Source of the DNA: UBA4312 sp002394635
GTDB lineage: Bacteria > Bacillota_I > Bacilli_A > Erysipelotrichales > Erysipelotrichaceae
DNA: 64,000 bases
Direction of reading: 5' to 3'
Assembly: GCA_946539765.1 (NCBI GenBank)
Contig: CAMNHO010000007.1
Span: 55,085-119,084, forward strand
How positions within the stretch are numbered: the first letter of the stretch is position 1; every line of letters begins with the position of its first letter. The notes under the pieces are model-generated. The model was given only the letters and a program-made list of their open reading frames with translations. It was not told the DNA's origin and did no database searches. This document shows positions 8,400 to 17,387 of the stretch, piece by piece. The translations under genes and the position numbers were made by a program.

Positions 8400-8442
8400 G
8401 GAATCGCTCCTTCCTTTTTTTGTTACATACTAAACCATTTTG

Positions 8443-8469
8443 ATTTTAACATATAAATATACTTTTCAA
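8443..8469 (-). promoter_or_regulatory. Candidate promoter of the InlB-repeat/RiPP-like operon
   Basis: On the minus strand TTGAAA, a 15-base spacer and TAAAAT preceded by TGT (extended -10) lie about 45 bases before the ATG at 8399. The spacing is short, so the call is tentative; no repressor operator was recognised. Confidence 0.4.
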
Positions 8470-8540
8470 TATGTTTCATAATATATTTTTATTTATTATT
8501 TTGCATTCTTTTCTTAAAGCTTTCTATAATCATTCATAAA

Positions 8541-8574
8541 AAACCATATTTCTTTATCAAAAGAAATATGGTTT
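8541..8574 (-). terminator. Terminator of the SLH/LRR surface protein gene
   Basis: A 15-bp perfect stem (AAACCATATTTCTTT and its complement) with a 4-base loop, then TTTATG on the minus strand, 12 bases after the stop codon at 8587. Confidence 0.8.
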
Positions 8575-8586
8575 CTGCTCGATTCC

Positions 8587-10590
8587 TTACATATGTAACA
8601 CTGATGTCAACCATGAAGCTGATTTCTTTTCATTTATTAATAATGCTTTATAGGTTTGATTGACCAGCTTCATCTTCGACGAAGTTATATTGTTCACATG
8701 CGTATATGTATTTAAATATGTGACATCCCCTGTTTCATCCGGCTGTGTGCGGTTTGCTTGAATAAATGCCATTGTCTTCAAAAACATCTTAGAACATTCC
8801 GCACGGGTTGCAAAAGCTTTTGCACGGATCTTCCCGTTGCTACCACCCATGATGCCATTGGCAGCTGTCCACTGGATTGGTCCTTTGGAATAGGACCACA
8901 TATCTGATGCATCACTGTACTGGGTTAGATCATAGTCAGCTGTATAAGGCAAACCCAGTGACTTCACATAACGGTTTAAGATAATCGCTAATTGTTCTCT
9001 GGTAATCGGATCATTGTATCCGAATTTTCCATTACTGTATCCGGCAATCACGTTAGCTTCTTTCGCCCAGGTCACTGCCTTACTGTAGTATTTTCCATCT
9101 GCAACATCTGTATAATATTTTACAAAGGTCACATTCGGACTGCCGGCCAGCCGGTGCAGTACAACGGCCACCTGTGCTCTTGTCATGTTTTCGTTCGGGC
9201 CAAAGGTCGTCTCATTCAACCCCTTCATAATTCCGGCTTTATAGGCATCCTCAACGGTATTCCGGTACCATGCAGCCTCTTTAACATCTTTAAACGGGAA
9301 GTCTCCCTGCACCATAAACGTACAAGTTGCCACATAGCTGCCATCTTCGCTGGTTGCAGTAATGATCGCATTGCCTTGGGCTATCCCGGTTACTTCCCCT
9401 TTTTCATTGACTGAGGCAATCTTGGCATCACTGCTGGTCCATTTGATAGTCTTATTCGTGGCATACTCTGGAGTAAAGACAACTGTCAATGTTTTCTTAT
9501 AACCTTTATACATTTCAAACACGCTGTCCGTTAATTCAATCCCCTTTACCGGAAAATATACATATTGTTCCAGTGGTTCGTTGCCATCTTCAATCGTAAT
9601 GGCATTCCATTGATCCAGCGTTCCTGTATAAACAGCTTTACGCAGTTTATTACATAAATGGAAAGCCTCTTCCTCCACTTTAGTAACACTGTTCGGAATC
9701 GTGACCGTATTCAATGCATGGCAATCATAAAAAGCACGGAACTCAATGGTTTTGATGCTGTCTGGTATCGTTAATTCCGTTAACCGGAAACAGCTTGTAA
9801 AAGCACGAAATCCGATAGATGTCACGCTGTTCGGTATTTCGATGGACGATAATGAAACACAGTTACTGAACGCCATTGTACCAATGCTTGTAACAGAATT
9901 TGGAATATTAATTGTAGTTAAGCTGCTACAGTTATTAAACATGGAATTGGCAATACTGGTTAATGTATCCGGTAATACAATGGTTTCCAGTTTGGAGCAT
10001 CCGTCAAATACACCATATCCGGTACTTTGTAAAGAACTTGGCAGCACAACAGATTTTAATGCCGTACATTGATAAAAAACAGAGTTTGGTAAAGTCTTTA
10101 CCGTTGAAGGTAACATTACACTGGTTATAAAATCGTTATTCTGGAAAACCTTTCCATCCACCGAGGTGATGCCTTCTTCAATGATGATATGCGTAATCAT
10201 GGATTTAAAAACATCCCATGTAACTCCATCCTTGTTGTATGCCTCCCATGGTTTTCCTTCCGGCATATTTACATTAGGATCCTCACTGGGTTTGATCGTC
10301 AAAGTTCCTTCTTTGGTATTGATTATGTATTGGCATTCATTCTTTACGCCATAGTATTCCTGATAAGACTCCGGTATTACCGGGGGTGTGTCTTCTGGTT
10401 CTTCCATTTCCGTTGTTTCTTGTACGGGTTGCTCTTCTGCTACTGTTTTTGTATCTGGCTGTTCTTCCACAACCGTTTCTGATACCGGTTCTTCGAGTAT
10501 TTCCGTAGTCTCTGTTTCTTCCGCAAAAACCGGAGATGTTATAAATCCAAAAAATAATAAGAATGCACTTATGGCAACAATTCGTTTCAT
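8587..10590 (-). CDS. Surface protein with LRR_5 repeats, Big2 domain and three SLH domains
   Basis: A 667-residue exported protein. Residues 1-24 form a signal peptide ending VFAEE; an acidic Glu/Val/Thr stretch follows. BspA-type leucine-rich repeats, about 23 residues each (pattern LPxSLTSIxxxxFxxCxxL), span roughly 120-335. A Big2 Ig-like domain (VKGIELTDSVFEMYKG to the motif GEVTGIAQGNAIITA) covers 340-425. Three S-layer homology domains fill about 430-620, including TRAQVAVVLHRLAG, TREQLAIILNRYVK and ATRAECSKMF. SLH domains bind pyruvylated secondary wall polymer, holding the protein on the wall; BspA repeats often bind host matrix. The start is ATG 10590 with GGAGG 7 bases upstream, not the longer frame to 10608. 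Confidence 0.9.
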   Translation of the reverse strand: MKRIVAISAFLLFFGFITSPVFAEETETTEILEEPVSETVVEEQPDTKTVAEEQPVQETTEMEEPEDTPPVIPESYQEYYGVKNECQYIINTKEGTLTIKPSEDPNVNMPEGKPWEAYNKDGVTWDVFKSMITHIIIEEGITSVDGKVFQNNDFITSVMLPSTVKTLPNSVFYQCTALKSVVLPSSLQSTGYGVFDGCSKLETIVLPDTLTSIANSMFNNCSSLTTINIPNSVTSIGTMAFSNCVSLSSIEIPNSVTSIGFRAFTSCFRLTELTIPDSIKTIEFRAFYDCHALNTVTIPNSVTKVEEEAFHLCNKLRKAVYTGTLDQWNAITIEDGNEPLEQYVYFPVKGIELTDSVFEMYKGYKKTLTVVFTPEYATNKTIKWTSSDAKIASVNEKGEVTGIAQGNAIITATSEDGSYVATCTFMVQGDFPFKDVKEAAWYRNTVEDAYKAGIMKGLNETTFGPNENMTRAQVAVVLHRLAGSPNVTFVKYYTDVADGKYYSKAVTWAKEANVIAGYSNGKFGYNDPITREQLAIILNRYVKSLGLPYTADYDLTQYSDASDMWSYSKGPIQWTAANGIMGGSNGKIRAKAFATRAECSKMFLKTMAFIQANRTQPDETGDVTYLNTYTHVNNITSSKMKLVNQTYKALLINEKKSASWLTSVLHM

Positions 10591-10733
10591 CGGGATCCTC
10601 CGTTCCATAAATAATATTAATGATTATATCATATAATAAAATATGTTTATGCAAATTCACTCTATTGGTTTGTCCATTGTTTTGTCAACTATTATTAATG
10701 AATGATACATAGAAAAACTGAACAAGCTTTATT

Positions 10734-10760
10734 TTGATTTTCCTTGTTTTTTGATATCAT
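10734..10760 (+). promoter_or_regulatory. Promoter placing the ABC transporter start at the transcript end
   Basis: TTGATT, 15-base spacer, then TATCAT preceded by TGA (extended -10). The ATG at 10767 lies 6 bases after the -10 box and no ribosome binding site is present, so the message is probably leaderless. Confidence 0.55.
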
Positions 10761-10766
10761 AGCCTT

Positions 10767-12536
10767 ATGAATAACAAACAGAAAAAGATTCCCTTTAACT
10801 CGTTGAACACATTGATCCAACGCTATAAAGAAGGAACCTTTCAGGAAATCATCGATGACTGGAAGTGGATCTTCAACTATTCCAGAAAGTATAAGAAAGC
10901 GATTATCTTCTATGTCTTTTTAGGAATCTTGTCCACAACTATGGGATTGGTCAGCAGTGTAGCATCCAAATACCTGATTGATATCATCACAGGTTTCGAT
11001 CGCGCCCGTTTGTCTACCATGATTGCCATCATGGTAGGATCCGCTGTGTTCAATCTGACTTTTTCTTCTTTTATCAATCGGTTATCCACCAAGCTATCCG
11101 TGTATATCAACAATGATATCCAGTCAGATATCTTTGATCAGATCATGGATGCGGACTGGCTGGCAATGAATGCCTTTTCCAACGGGGATGTATTAAACCG
11201 TTTTAATACCGATGTCAATACCGTTGCTGATAATGCCGTCAGTTGGCTGCCAACCATTATTATTGCTCTCTATAACTTCTTAGCTACCTTTGTGGTCTTG
11301 CTCTACTACGATATGATCATGGCCATGCTGGCAATGCTCAGTGCTCCCTTTTTAGTAGTTGCCAGTCAATATCTTATCAAGAAACAAAGAGAATATGGCA
11401 AGAAGGTACGAGCCATGAACTCCGAAATGATGACCTTTGAAATCGAAGCATTTTATAACTTCGATACCATCAAATCCTTCGGAATTACAAAAATGTATTC
11501 CAAAAAAATGCGTCAATGGCAGATGAAATATCGTAAGCTTCGTCTGCAGTATAATTTGTTTACCATTGAAACAAATATTCTTTTATCCGTACTCAGCTAT
11601 ATTATCCAGTTTATAGCGTTTGGTTATGCTCTCTATTTATTGTGGAATCATAGTATCACATATGGAACGATGGTCTTGTTCTTGGAGCAGAGAACAAATT
11701 TATCTAACGCTTTTAATAAGATATTGAGCATTATACCTGCTTTCCTAAATAGCTCCATATCTGCACACCGGATACGGGAATTGACCCAGCTGCCAAAAGA
11801 AGAACATAAAGCGAACAGCTTTTCCATGGAAAATACAAAAGGTTATACAGTATCGATGGATCATGTGGATTTTGCATACGAACCTGGGAAAACAGTCATT
11901 ACCGATTCACAGTTTATTGCCAAACCCGGAGAGATCGTTGCTCTGGTAGGACCAAGCGGGGGAGGAAAAACCACGATGATCCGACTTATTTTAGGCCTTG
12001 TCCATCCCCAGAATGGACAGGTCACGATATCCAGTGAAACCACCGTCAAACAAGCCAGTGCCGATCTTCGTTCCTTGTTTGCGTATGTGCCACAGGGAAA
12101 TACGATTCTGTCCGGCACCATCCGGGATAACCTGCTCATGGTTAAAGAAAATGCCACAGACCAGCAGATGATTGAAGCTTTGCAGATTGCCTGTGCTTGG
12201 GATTTTGTACAGAAAAAAGAAGAAGGCCTGGACGCCAAGGTAGGAGAACGTGGCAAAGGGCTTTCCGAAGGACAAGCCCAGCGCATTGCCATTGCTCGGG
12301 CGGTTTTGCGGGATGCCCCGATCCTGTTAATGGATGAAAGCACCAGTGCACTAGATGTCACAACAGAACGTCAGGTATTGCGCAATATCATCGCACAAAA
12401 ACCAAATAAGACCTGCATTATTACAACCCATCGGCCAAGTGCATTGAATCTTTGCCAGCGCATCTATCGTGTGGTAGATACACAAGTAGCACTTATGGAT
12501 GAAAAACAATCGAGTCAAATGGTCATAGATTTTTAA
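10767..12536 (+). CDS. ABC transporter, fused permease and ATPase
   Basis: A 589-residue half-transporter of the type I exporter class. The six-helix transmembrane domain covers roughly 40-325. The nucleotide-binding domain begins near 355, with Walker A GPSGGGKTT at about 395, signature LSEGQAQR near 502, Walker B ILLMDEST near 522 and the switch histidine in TTHRPS. It would work as a homodimer exporting a hydrophobic or peptide substrate. No C39 peptidase domain is attached, so it does not itself cleave double-glycine leaders. It lies just beyond the surface-protein genes and is transcribed the other way. It is the only exporter in the window that could carry the peptide made from 4100-4243, but there is no direct link. 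Confidence 0.9.
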   Translation: MNNKQKKIPFNSLNTLIQRYKEGTFQEIIDDWKWIFNYSRKYKKAIIFYVFLGILSTTMGLVSSVASKYLIDIITGFDRARLSTMIAIMVGSAVFNLTFSSFINRLSTKLSVYINNDIQSDIFDQIMDADWLAMNAFSNGDVLNRFNTDVNTVADNAVSWLPTIIIALYNFLATFVVLLYYDMIMAMLAMLSAPFLVVASQYLIKKQREYGKKVRAMNSEMMTFEIEAFYNFDTIKSFGITKMYSKKMRQWQMKYRKLRLQYNLFTIETNILLSVLSYIIQFIAFGYALYLLWNHSITYGTMVLFLEQRTNLSNAFNKILSIIPAFLNSSISAHRIRELTQLPKEEHKANSFSMENTKGYTVSMDHVDFAYEPGKTVITDSQFIAKPGEIVALVGPSGGGKTTMIRLILGLVHPQNGQVTISSETTVKQASADLRSLFAYVPQGNTILSGTIRDNLLMVKENATDQQMIEALQIACAWDFVQKKEEGLDAKVGERGKGLSEGQAQRIAIARAVLRDAPILLMDESTSALDVTTERQVLRNIIAQKPNKTCIITTHRPSALNLCQRIYRVVDTQVALMDEKQSSQMVIDF

Positions 12537-12542
12537 ACAAAC

Positions 12543-12602
12543 AAAAAGAACGCATTTTGAACGATTCTGTTTTTTGGAAGCAGTTCAAATGCATTCTTTT
12601 TT
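12543..12602. terminator. Bidirectional terminator between the ABC transporter and the phosphatase
   Basis: A 20-base arm (AAAAAGAACGCATTTTGAAC) is nearly complementary to GTTCAAATGCATTCTTTTTT across a 20-base loop. It separates two convergent genes and has a T-run on both strands. Confidence 0.75.
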
Positions 12603-13348
12603 TATCGAAACGGGACCGCATCAAAACGAAAAATTTCCTGATCCATGCAAATGCGGTAAGGATTGGTATCCAAGAGAATATCTAATGTTTGTTTGCTGCA
12701 TTCTCTTTTTAAAGTATGGATCACATCCCGCATATACGGAGTTCTTGTCTTATAATTATGGGCATCACTGGCAATCACATGCACAAGGCGATGAGCTAAC
12801 AGTGCATAGGCCGTGTGTTTTTCTCTTCTTCCGAACTTGCCGTGAAAACTTCCCTTATTGACCTGGATCACATACCCTTTCTGATGAAAATCAAAGGCAT
12901 ATTGGGGATGCTGTTGTATAAAACGAAAGCGTTCAGCATGGGCAATGACCGGCACCAAGCCTCTTTTGGCCACCTGGTCCAGTACATCCACCGCAAAACT
13001 GGCCTTCTCATTAAAATCGAATTCAATGAGCATATACCGGCTTTGGTTAATGGGAATCACCTGATTTCGGTCAATGAGGTTCGGCAGATCATATGTCGCA
13101 TAGACCTCCATGCCAGGCAGCAGTTCGATTTGATATGTATCCCATAACACATCTTTTGTTACGTCATATATTTCGTCGTACCATGGTCCATAGTAGTTAT
13201 TAAACAAATTTGGAATATTGCAGTGACAGCTGGCTACAATCTTGGTTATACCACTATCTCTGGCAATGCGTGCCATCTGTATAGTATCCTCCATCGACTG
13301 ACTGCCGTCATCGACCCCCGGAAGAATATGTGTATGAATATCGATCAT
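12602..13348 (-). CDS. CpsB/YwqE-type protein-tyrosine phosphatase (PHP family)
   Basis: A 248-residue metal-dependent phosphatase of the PHP superfamily. The first metal motif is visible in MIDIHTHILPGVDDGS; further ligands appear in SCHCN, VIAHAERF and IASDAHN. The length is standard for CpsB/Wzb of Gram-positive capsule loci. It removes phosphate from the tyrosine tail of the BY-kinase and so controls polymer length or amount (established for the family). It is the last gene of the exopolysaccharide control operon, 3 bases after a kinase gene, with CGGAG upstream of the ATG. The downstream terminator is shared with the ABC transporter. Confidence 0.9.
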   Translation of the reverse strand: MIDIHTHILPGVDDGSQSMEDTIQMARIARDSGITKIVASCHCNIPNLFNNYYGPWYDEIYDVTKDVLWDTYQIELLPGMEVYATYDLPNLIDRNQVIPINQSRYMLIEFDFNEKASFAVDVLDQVAKRGLVPVIAHAERFRFIQQHPQYAFDFHQKGYVIQVNKGSFHGKFGRREKHTAYALLAHRLVHVIASDAHNYKTRTPYMRDVIHTLKRECSKQTLDILLDTNPYRICMDQEIFRFDAVPFR

Positions 13349-13351
13349 CGG

Positions 13352-14728
13352 CTAGGCTCCGTTCAATATACCACCCAGCACCGGGATATGACTGGATGCC
13401 AGATTCTCCAACGATTCCATAATAAAATCTACTTTGGCCAGATCCTTACGGACAACAAAAATCACTCCATCGGCATGTTTAGCCAAAATGACTGCATCCG
13501 TCAACAGACCCGCCGGCGCACAGTCTAAGATAACATAATCCGCCCATTGGGAAACCAATTTTATGATCTTTGCGACATCGTCCTGGCTTAATATGCCAGA
13601 CCCATCTTCCATCCTTTTTCCACCCGGAATAAAGTTCAATGCCACATCATCCGGCAAACCCAGATCAGCTCGGGAATAGATTACATCTTCCAAACGAGCA
13701 GTCCCTTCGAGGACTTCTCGTAATCCAATATCGCATTGTAATCCGAAAATGTCGGCATCGGAAGGATTTCGCAGGTCGCAGTCGATTAATACGATTTTCT
13801 TTCCAGCCTGCGCCAGGGAAATTGCCATGTTAACAGCCAATGTACTCTTTCCTTCACCAGCCAAAGCACTAGTAAACATTAATGTTTTTGCTTGGGTCTG
13901 ACTGGCCTGGTATTCTAATTTATTTCGTATCATACGTAACGGTTCCTGCAGAACATCCTCGTATTTCGGATTGGTAACCAGAATACTGTTGGTCTGTCTT
14001 TGTTGACGGACACTGTGTACAACCTTAGGAAAAGAGCCCAGTGAACGCATGTGTAAAAACCGTTTAAAATCTTTTTGTTCGTCCACCGTCCTCCTTGTCA
14101 ATGTACGTACACCGACAAGGAGCATGCACAACAGAATTCCATATACTGCCCCTTTCAGACATTCCTTCCATACAACGTATGGATTGACGGGATCGACCGG
14201 CATGCCACTATCATCGATTAGATCCATATGGCTTTTTCCAACAATGACATTGGACAATTCCATATAATTAGAGATGACTGTTTCCAATGTGGAATATGCC
14301 GCCTCCGGGTTGTTGGAGGTTGCTGATATTGTCAATAAGTTCGTATTCGGTTCCACACTGGCCATGATATCTGCCGGTGTCATTCCCACATCATTCATCT
14401 TTTCAGAAACACGTTTCTGCATTAAATCACTTTGTAAAAGCGTATCAAAGGTCGTGGCCATCTGACTAGCTGTATAGTTATCATACATAGCCGAATAGGA
14501 AGAGTTTAACGATTCCGACATATTCACCGAATATGTTTCACTGGCCACAAATTTTGGCTGGTATGTATAATATGTAATTATCGCATTCAAGGCTGTCCCT
14601 ATCGCAGCTAAGATGATCATCAAAAGAAGGTTGTTTCGCAAAGCCCTCATGTATTTATAGAATAATGTGGTAATATCTATTAAATTGTTCGGGGAATGAT
14701 CTTCATTGGTTCTGACATTTTCGCTCAT
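13352..14728 (-). CDS. Wzz/BY-kinase fusion with intact kinase motifs but no tyrosine tail
   Basis: A 458-residue polysaccharide co-polymerase. Two membrane segments (about 33-52 and 190-208) flank an extracytoplasmic Wzz-like domain. The cytoplasmic ATPase follows, with Walker A LAGEGKST at about 289-296, Walker A' VLIDCDLRNP at 313-322 and Walker B VILDCAP. These are the motifs of bacterial tyrosine kinases such as CapB/CpsD fused to their CapA/CpsC activator. Unlike active enzymes of this class, the protein ends GGILNGA with no tyrosine cluster. The neighbouring upstream paralogue has a tyrosine-rich tail but a changed Walker A', so the two may act as a pair. The start ATG overlaps the previous stop by 4 bases (ATGA). 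Confidence 0.85.
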   Translation of the reverse strand: MSENVRTNEDHSPNNLIDITTLFYKYMRALRNNLLLMIILAAIGTALNAIITYYTYQPKFVASETYSVNMSESLNSSYSAMYDNYTASQMATTFDTLLQSDLMQKRVSEKMNDVGMTPADIMASVEPNTNLLTISATSNNPEAAYSTLETVISNYMELSNVIVGKSHMDLIDDSGMPVDPVNPYVVWKECLKGAVYGILLCMLLVGVRTLTRRTVDEQKDFKRFLHMRSLGSFPKVVHSVRQQRQTNSILVTNPKYEDVLQEPLRMIRNKLEYQASQTQAKTLMFTSALAGEGKSTLAVNMAISLAQAGKKIVLIDCDLRNPSDADIFGLQCDIGLREVLEGTARLEDVIYSRADLGLPDDVALNFIPGGKRMEDGSGILSQDDVAKIIKLVSQWADYVILDCAPAGLLTDAVILAKHADGVIFVVRKDLAKVDFIMESLENLASSHIPVLGGILNGA

Positions 14729-16212
14729 GCCGGACGCCCCCCTTCTGTTGTACTTTTACGTCCATAACGCCCGGTTCCATAGCGTCCATAGCGTCCATAG
14801 CGTCCATAGCCACCATAGCGTCCATAACCATACCCGTAGCCATATCCATAGCCATAACCTGATGCCCCGACAACCGCATTCCGATGGGCCTTGTCATTTA
14901 AGATAACTCCGAGGATCCCATTGCCGTAATAACTTAAAGTATCGATTGCTTCATTGATGTTGTCTATATTCTGATCATTCTGACGAATTACAAATATAGA
15001 CCCGTCTACCAGATTGGCTAGATCAATAAGATCCGAGCGATTGGCAATACTAGGTGCATCCACAAAAATAAAATCCATTTTTTCCCTTGCCTGCTGAATA
15101 AAGGAATGGAAAGCCGGTACCCCAAAGACCTGGGTAATTTTTTTATCCTGCGCTTTCGCATTGGCTAGTACAAACAAAGAAGTCTGAGAAACTCTTTGAA
15201 TTTGCTTTGTATAATTTTGTATTTCCTCGTCGTATTCCCATCCTTTTTCCGGATCCAGGTCAAACAGGTCGGCCAGTTCCTTCTGCCGGCAATTGGCTTC
15301 AATCAATAAAACTTTAGCCCCTCTTTGCGCAAAGGAAAATGCCAGATTGGCCGCCATGATCGTCTTGCCTTCCTTAGGGGCCGTAGAAGTAATCATCATC
15401 ACTTGGTTAGGTACTTTTTCATTGTCATACAATAGCTTAGTATGCATCTTCCGGATGTTTTCAACAAAATCAAAGCTCACCGTCGGTTCCGTCATCAACA
15501 TCTTGGTCGGATTGCGATGGATCCATGCATTCAGGCTGGCGTACTTTCTCTCATGATGGATCGTTCCCAGCAGTTCCATCCCCAGTTTGTTATTGACATC
15601 TTCACGGCTTCGGATCCCCTTTCGAGCCATCGAATTGGCAACCGTCAGTAAAACCATCCCAAAGGCCCCGCCCGCTGATCCAAGCACAAACAGATGTCGG
15701 AAACTATATTGATTATTCGGCTTGGAAGGAATTTCCGGTTGTTCCAGAATATCAATAACCATAGAACCGGTCACTTTATCCAGCACCTGATCATAATTCT
15801 TTAGCACATACTGCAATTCCCTAAAAGATGTAACCGGATTGGTAGAAGTAACGGATATGGTTATCAGATTGGTGTCCGGTAAAACAGAACTGTCGATCGT
15901 TCCCTGAAAAGAGTCCACATTCATCTGTTCGGCCATCCGTTTTTTAAAAACTGTACTGTCCAGTACTGACTGAAAACTCTTAAGATTGTCCTTGACTGAT
16001 TTTGCGTTTCCATAGGCTCCTTCTGTATTGCTTTGATTAAACACAACGCATGTAGCCTGCGATGTATAGGTTGGTTTTCGAATATACGAAGAAGCAATGG
16101 TCATCCACAAACCGGCACTGATTGCCACGCAAAGAATCAAAAACCAGTTTTTCAATATATCCGAAAGCAGGCAGGAAATGATATCCGAAAGATTTGTTTT
16201 ATTTTCATCCAT
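14725..16212 (-). CDS. Wzz/BY-kinase-like protein with tyrosine-rich tail and altered Walker A'
   Basis: A 495-residue protein with the same layout as its neighbour: membrane segments near 21-42 and 172-192, a Wzz domain between, and an ATPase domain from about 245. Walker A is APKEGKT (278-284) and Walker B is FIFVDAPS. The Walker A' position reads LLIEANCRQ instead of the usual LIDxDLRxP, losing the aspartate needed for catalysis in characterised BY-kinases. The C-terminal 45 residues are a GY/RYG repeat with about 14 tyrosines, the usual autophosphorylation target. The protein may therefore be mainly a phosphate acceptor. Start ATG 16212 has AGGTG 6 bases upstream; the frame also extends 3 codons to a GTG. 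Confidence 0.85.
   Translation of the reverse strand: MDENKTNLSDIISCLLSDILKNWFLILCVAISAGLWMTIASSYIRKPTYTSQATCVVFNQSNTEGAYGNAKSVKDNLKSFQSVLDSTVFKKRMAEQMNVDSFQGTIDSSVLPDTNLITISVTSTNPVTSFRELQYVLKNYDQVLDKVTGSMVIDILEQPEIPSKPNNQYSFRHLFVLGSAGGAFGMVLLTVANSMARKGIRSREDVNNKLGMELLGTIHHERKYASLNAWIHRNPTKMLMTEPTVSFDFVENIRKMHTKLLYDNEKVPNQVMMITSTAPKEGKTIMAANLAFSFAQRGAKVLLIEANCRQKELADLFDLDPEKGWEYDEEIQNYTKQIQRVSQTSLFVLANAKAQDKKITQVFGVPAFHSFIQQAREKMDFIFVDAPSIANRSDLIDLANLVDGSIFVIRQNDQNIDNINEAIDTLSYYGNGILGVILNDKAHRNAVVGASGYGYGYGYGYGYGRYGGYGRYGRYGRYGTGRYGRKSTTEGGRPA
14779..14862. repeat. Tandem GY/RYG codon repeats in the BY-kinase tail
   Basis: Nine-base units (plus-strand CGTCCATAG, coding for RYG) are repeated back to back and followed by six-base GY-coding units (CCATAG/CCATAT type). 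Near-identical short units in frame allow slippage that changes the number of phosphorylatable tyrosines without shifting frame. Confidence 0.8.
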
Positions 16213-16221
16213 ACTTTTCAC

Positions 16222-17151
16222 CTACTTTACAATCACCACAAGCTGTGTACAGCCTGCTGCATTCTCATCTGTAATCGTATAACGAACTAAATATGTTCCT
16301 GGTTTGCCCGTATCCACATCGGAAGCCACCTCAATTTGCTCCGGATAGCCATGGGAAACATCTTCTACATAAAGCATCGGATCAAACTCCGCATTGACAT
16401 CCAGATAAACCAGATATTCTGTCAATGTGATTTCGATCTTCGACTGCTCTTTACTATACACATACAATTCGGTATCCAGCATCGATGTCGTACCGGCACT
16501 GTCCATAACTGAAATGTGCACAGGATATTCCCCCGTTCGATTGACATTCACGGAGGAATCAAAAGAAAACTTGATCTGACTGGACAGATCTCCATCCACC
16601 GAACTGTTGGCAAAAACCAATTTATCCAGCTCCAGAGTATCCCCCTGACGCATAACCAGCGGTGCCGACATAGAAAAAGTCGGTGCTGAATAATTCGTAT
16701 AAACCATGGTCCGTGTTGCTCGACCTACATTGTTGGAAGCATCCACTGCCGCATAGGTTATCGTTCTTGAATTGTTGATGACCGGACCAAGCTTTTCAAT
16801 GACCAGCGAAGAAGTAACGTCCCCATCGCGATCATCCGTTGCTTTGACACCAGCCAGTAGCTGTTCATCCCCAGCTTCGCTAACCGGGCACTGGATCTCA
16901 GAAGTCGGAACCGTAATGACCGGAGCAGTCTTATCAGTATAGTGTGTCTGATAGATCAAGCAAATAACCGTACTGATCAGAGCTACTATCACCATAAAAA
17001 TACTAAAACTGCTCTTTCTGTTTTTACGGATCTTTTGCACGACCATCTGACGAGATTGAACTTGTTTATTGACGCTCTCAGCTTCCTTTTGATCTGTCCT
17101 TTCTAAACGATTGGATGTATCTGTATTCTGAGTTTTCGCTTTCTCACTCAT
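16222..17151 (-). CDS. Membrane-anchored protein with DUF5011/Ig-like repeats leading the EPS operon
   Basis: A 309-residue protein. A charged cytoplasmic N-terminus of about 50 residues precedes a single membrane segment at about 52-72. Three extracellular beta-sandwich repeats resembling DUF5011/HYR Ig-like domains follow: the first has ATDDRDGDVTSSL and ITYAAVDASNNVG, the second DGDLSSQIKFSFDSS, and the third ends YLVRYTITDENAAG. No enzyme motif is seen. As first gene of an operon with two Wzz/kinase proteins and their phosphatase, it may be a scaffold or polymer-binding partner (inference). AGGTGG precedes the start; the stop lies 10 bases before the next gene. Confidence 0.7.
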   Translation of the reverse strand: MSEKAKTQNTDTSNRLERTDQKEAESVNKQVQSRQMVVQKIRKNRKSSFSIFMVIVALISTVICLIYQTHYTDKTAPVITVPTSEIQCPVSEAGDEQLLAGVKATDDRDGDVTSSLVIEKLGPVINNSRTITYAAVDASNNVGRATRTMVYTNYSAPTFSMSAPLVMRQGDTLELDKLVFANSSVDGDLSSQIKFSFDSSVNVNRTGEYPVHISVMDSAGTTSMLDTELYVYSKEQSKIEITLTEYLVYLDVNAEFDPMLYVEDVSHGYPEQIEVASDVDTGKPGTYLVRYTITDENAAGCTQLVVIVK

Positions 17152-17182
17152 TTATATTTACCACCTATCTAAAATCATTATC

Positions 17183-17245
17183 ATTCTACATGAACATACA
17201 TTAAAACTCAACTTAATATAATACGGTTTCTGCCTTATTTATCAA
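17183..17245 (-). promoter_or_regulatory. Two candidate promoters of the EPS control operon
   Basis: Minus strand: TTGAGT, 17-base spacer, TAGAAT (17183-17211); upstream of it TTGATA, 16-base spacer, TATTAT (17218-17245). Both point at the start codon at 17151. Confidence 0.5.
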
Positions 17246-17339
17246 GGAATTTCGTTTTTTTGCCTATAGCGTATGCATTGATGAATACGATTATTGATAC
17301 TATGTATATATATTCAATCTACATTAATTTTTTAAAAAA

Positions 17340-17365
17340 ATAGGAAATTCTTTAGAATCTCCTAT
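17340..17365 (-). terminator. Terminator of the Na/Pi cotransporter gene
   Basis: The minus-strand stem ATAGGAgATTC / GAATtTCCTAT is followed by seven T. It lies just after the stop codon at 17388 and upstream of the EPS promoters. Confidence 0.75.
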
Positions 17366-17387
17366 CTCTTTAATTCTTTTCATCTAA

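Noticed and set aside
11861..12361. Minus-strand 166-codon frame inside the ABC transporter
   Set aside because: It is the complement of the conserved nucleotide-binding domain, with no ribosome binding site and no recognisable protein.
14706..14906. Plus-strand frame rich in His-Ser-Val repeats
   Set aside because: It is the antisense shadow of the tyrosine-rich BY-kinase tail repeats and has no ribosome binding site.
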